The position numbers and the translations under genes are program-made. Positions 63,125 to 64,000 of a stretch of 64,000 nucleotides of DNA are shown piece by piece; positions within the stretch are counted from its first letter, which is position 1, and each line of letters begins with the position of its first letter. The stretch covers positions 1,426,001 to 1,490,000 of the forward strand of contig CP143429.1 in the NCBI GenBank assembly GCA_039636775.1, written 5' to 3'. Source of the DNA: Micrococcaceae bacterium Sec5.8. GTDB lineage: Bacteria > Actinomycetota > Actinomycetes > Actinomycetales > Micrococcaceae. The notes beneath the pieces are model-generated. The model was not told where the DNA came from. It did no database searches and worked only from the letters and a program-made list of their open reading frames with translations.

Positions 63125-64000
63125 CTAGGGCGTTTTGGCCAGGATGTCCTCGACGTACGCCACGAGGGTTCGCACCGTGGAGCCGGTTCCTTGCTTGTGG
63201 TTGTACCCGTACGGGCTGCCGTTGTTGAAGGACGGCCCGGCAATGTCGATGTGCGCCCAGGGGATCTGTTCGCCGTCCTTGTTCTTACCGACGAATTCGC
63301 GCAGGAAGACGGCAGCGGTCATCATGCCGCCGTGGCGTTCGCCGATATTGGCGATGTCCGCGACCTGCGAGTCGAGGCTGGGACGCAGTTCCTCCGGCAG
63401 CGGCATCGGCCAGACCAGCTCGCCGGCCCGGTCAGCGGCAACCTTGAGCGCACCAGTAACGGCTTCGGAACCCATGACACCGGCGGTCCGGTTGCCAAGG
63501 GCGATCAGCTGCGCCCCGGTCAAGGTGGCGACGTCGATGATGGCGTCGGGGAACTCCTGGCTGGCGGCCACAATGCCGTCGGCCATGACCAGCCTGCCCT
63601 CGGCGTCGGTGTTCAGGACCTCAACGGTCTTGCCGCCGAATATGGTGAGCACGTCGGCGGGCCGCTGGGCGGCGCCGGAAGGCATGTTTTCCGCGATGCA
63701 GAGCCAGGCGGTCGCCTTGACCGGCAGGCCCAGGCCCGCAATCGCCAGGACAGTGTTCAGCACGACGGCTGCGCCGGCCATGTCGGATTTCATGTCGCCC
63801 ATGCCCAGGTGCGGCTTGAGTGAGATCCCGCCGGTATCGAAGGTGATGCCTTTGCCCACGAGGGCGACCTTGGCGGCTGCCCGGGCGGGGGAGTATTCGA
63901 CCTTGACCAGGCGCGGCTGCCGGGTGGAGCCCTTGCCGACGCCGAGGATCCCGCCGAAGCCTTCCTTCTCCAGGCGCTTCTCGTCCCACACAGTCACCTT
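63125..64000 (-). CDS. pepA: leucyl aminopeptidase, M17 family (N-terminus outside window)
   Basis: The C-terminal 291 or so codons of a two-metal cytosolic aminopeptidase; the reading frame continues past base 64000, so the N-terminal domain is missing from view. Visible: VGKGITFDTGGISLKP (metal Lys/Asp), KSDMAGAAVVLNTV, the signature NTDAEGRLVMADG with metal-binding Asp and Glu and catalytic Arg, and ATLTGAQLIALGNRTAGVM. The family removes N-terminal residues from peptides. The gene could begin a unit with lpdA and sucB, but a hairpin separates them. Confidence 0.94.
   Translation of the reverse strand, partial: KVTVWDEKRLEKEGFGGILGVGKGSTRQPRLVKVEYSPARAAAKVALVGKGITFDTGGISLKPHLGMGDMKSDMAGAAVVLNTVLAIAGLGLPVKATAWLCIAENMPSGAAQRPADVLTIFGGKTVEVLNTDAEGRLVMADGIVAASQEFPDAIIDVATLTGAQLIALGNRTAGVMGSEAVTGALKVAADRAGELVWPMPLPEELRPSLDSQVADIANIGERHGGMMTAAVFLREFVGKNKDGEQIPWAHIDIAGPSFNNGSPYGYNHKQGTGSTVRTLVAYVEDILAKTP

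Noticed and set aside
1-64000. tRNA, rRNA, IS elements, prophage or integron parts
   Set aside because: Read for cloverleaf-like and transposase-like signals; none found. All large genes are housekeeping families with uniform composition.

Overview
This 64 kb window is chromosomal DNA from a high-GC actinobacterium, most likely Arthrobacter, Pseudarthrobacter or a close relative in the Micrococcaceae. The evidence is strong GC bias at third codon positions, frequent GTG/TTG starts, an actinobacterial division cluster (mraZ to wag31 with sepF but no ftsA, murB or ddl), a GlnR-type nitrogen operator, a polyphosphate glucokinase, a GSI-alpha/GSI-beta/glnE nitrogen set and two lipoyl domains in the acyltransferase. 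The genus is inferred from gene content. No phage, IS element, CRISPR array, tRNA or rRNA was seen; this is core genome.

Layout. 1-4200: Rv2175c-type DNA-binding protein, polyprenyl synthase plus lipoprotein (minus), dinB, DUF3040 protein. 4400-26540: the dcw cluster, all plus: mraZ, rsmH, ftsL-like, ftsI, murE, murF, mraY, murD, ftsW, murG, murC, ftsQ, ftsZ, pgeF, yggS, sepF, yggT, wag31, lspA, rluA family. Most junctions overlap by 4 bases or are short, so this looks like a few long transcripts making lipid II, the divisome and the polar growth scaffold. 26600-36900: dnaE, a flavin reductase, a membrane protein with hisD, nrdR, ppgK, map, a 55-residue SPOR-like protein, a P-loop kinase and a SHOCT membrane protein. 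37000-48000: panB and a nitrogen block: glnA2 (GSI-alpha), glnE, a fused glutamine-type binding protein/permease with its ATPase, and glnA (GSI-beta) under a near-perfect GlnR operator. 48200-64000: an RDD protein, small membrane proteins, lipA/lipB, a membrane-anchored protein kinase, a tricorn-type protease, OsmC, and the lipoylated dehydrogenase components sucB and lpdA, ending in a truncated pepA. lipB and lipA make the lipoyl cofactor used by the SucB lipoyl domains, which LpdA reoxidises.

The most interesting signals are regulatory. (1) About a dozen genes have a TANNNT -10 box ending 6-7 bases before the start codon, predicting leaderless mRNAs. (2) A pair of NrdR-like boxes 32 bp apart frames the nrdR promoter, one lying over the hisD stop codon. 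(3) Three GTGGAG repeats at exact 10-bp period sit in the mraZ promoter spacer and -10. (4) A 34-nt perfect palindrome plus a second half-conserved copy overlaps the promoter and Shine-Dalgarno of a 66-residue helix-turn-helix protein. (5) A 42-nt perfect palindrome ends the P-loop kinase gene, and a 40/41-bp triple repeat lies downstream of the RDD gene. MurE carries DDPH where meso-DAP enzymes have DNPR, which fits an L-lysine peptidoglycan. I did not find a convincing wholly new multi-gene system; the best candidate for an undescribed unit is the small HTH protein with its double operator.
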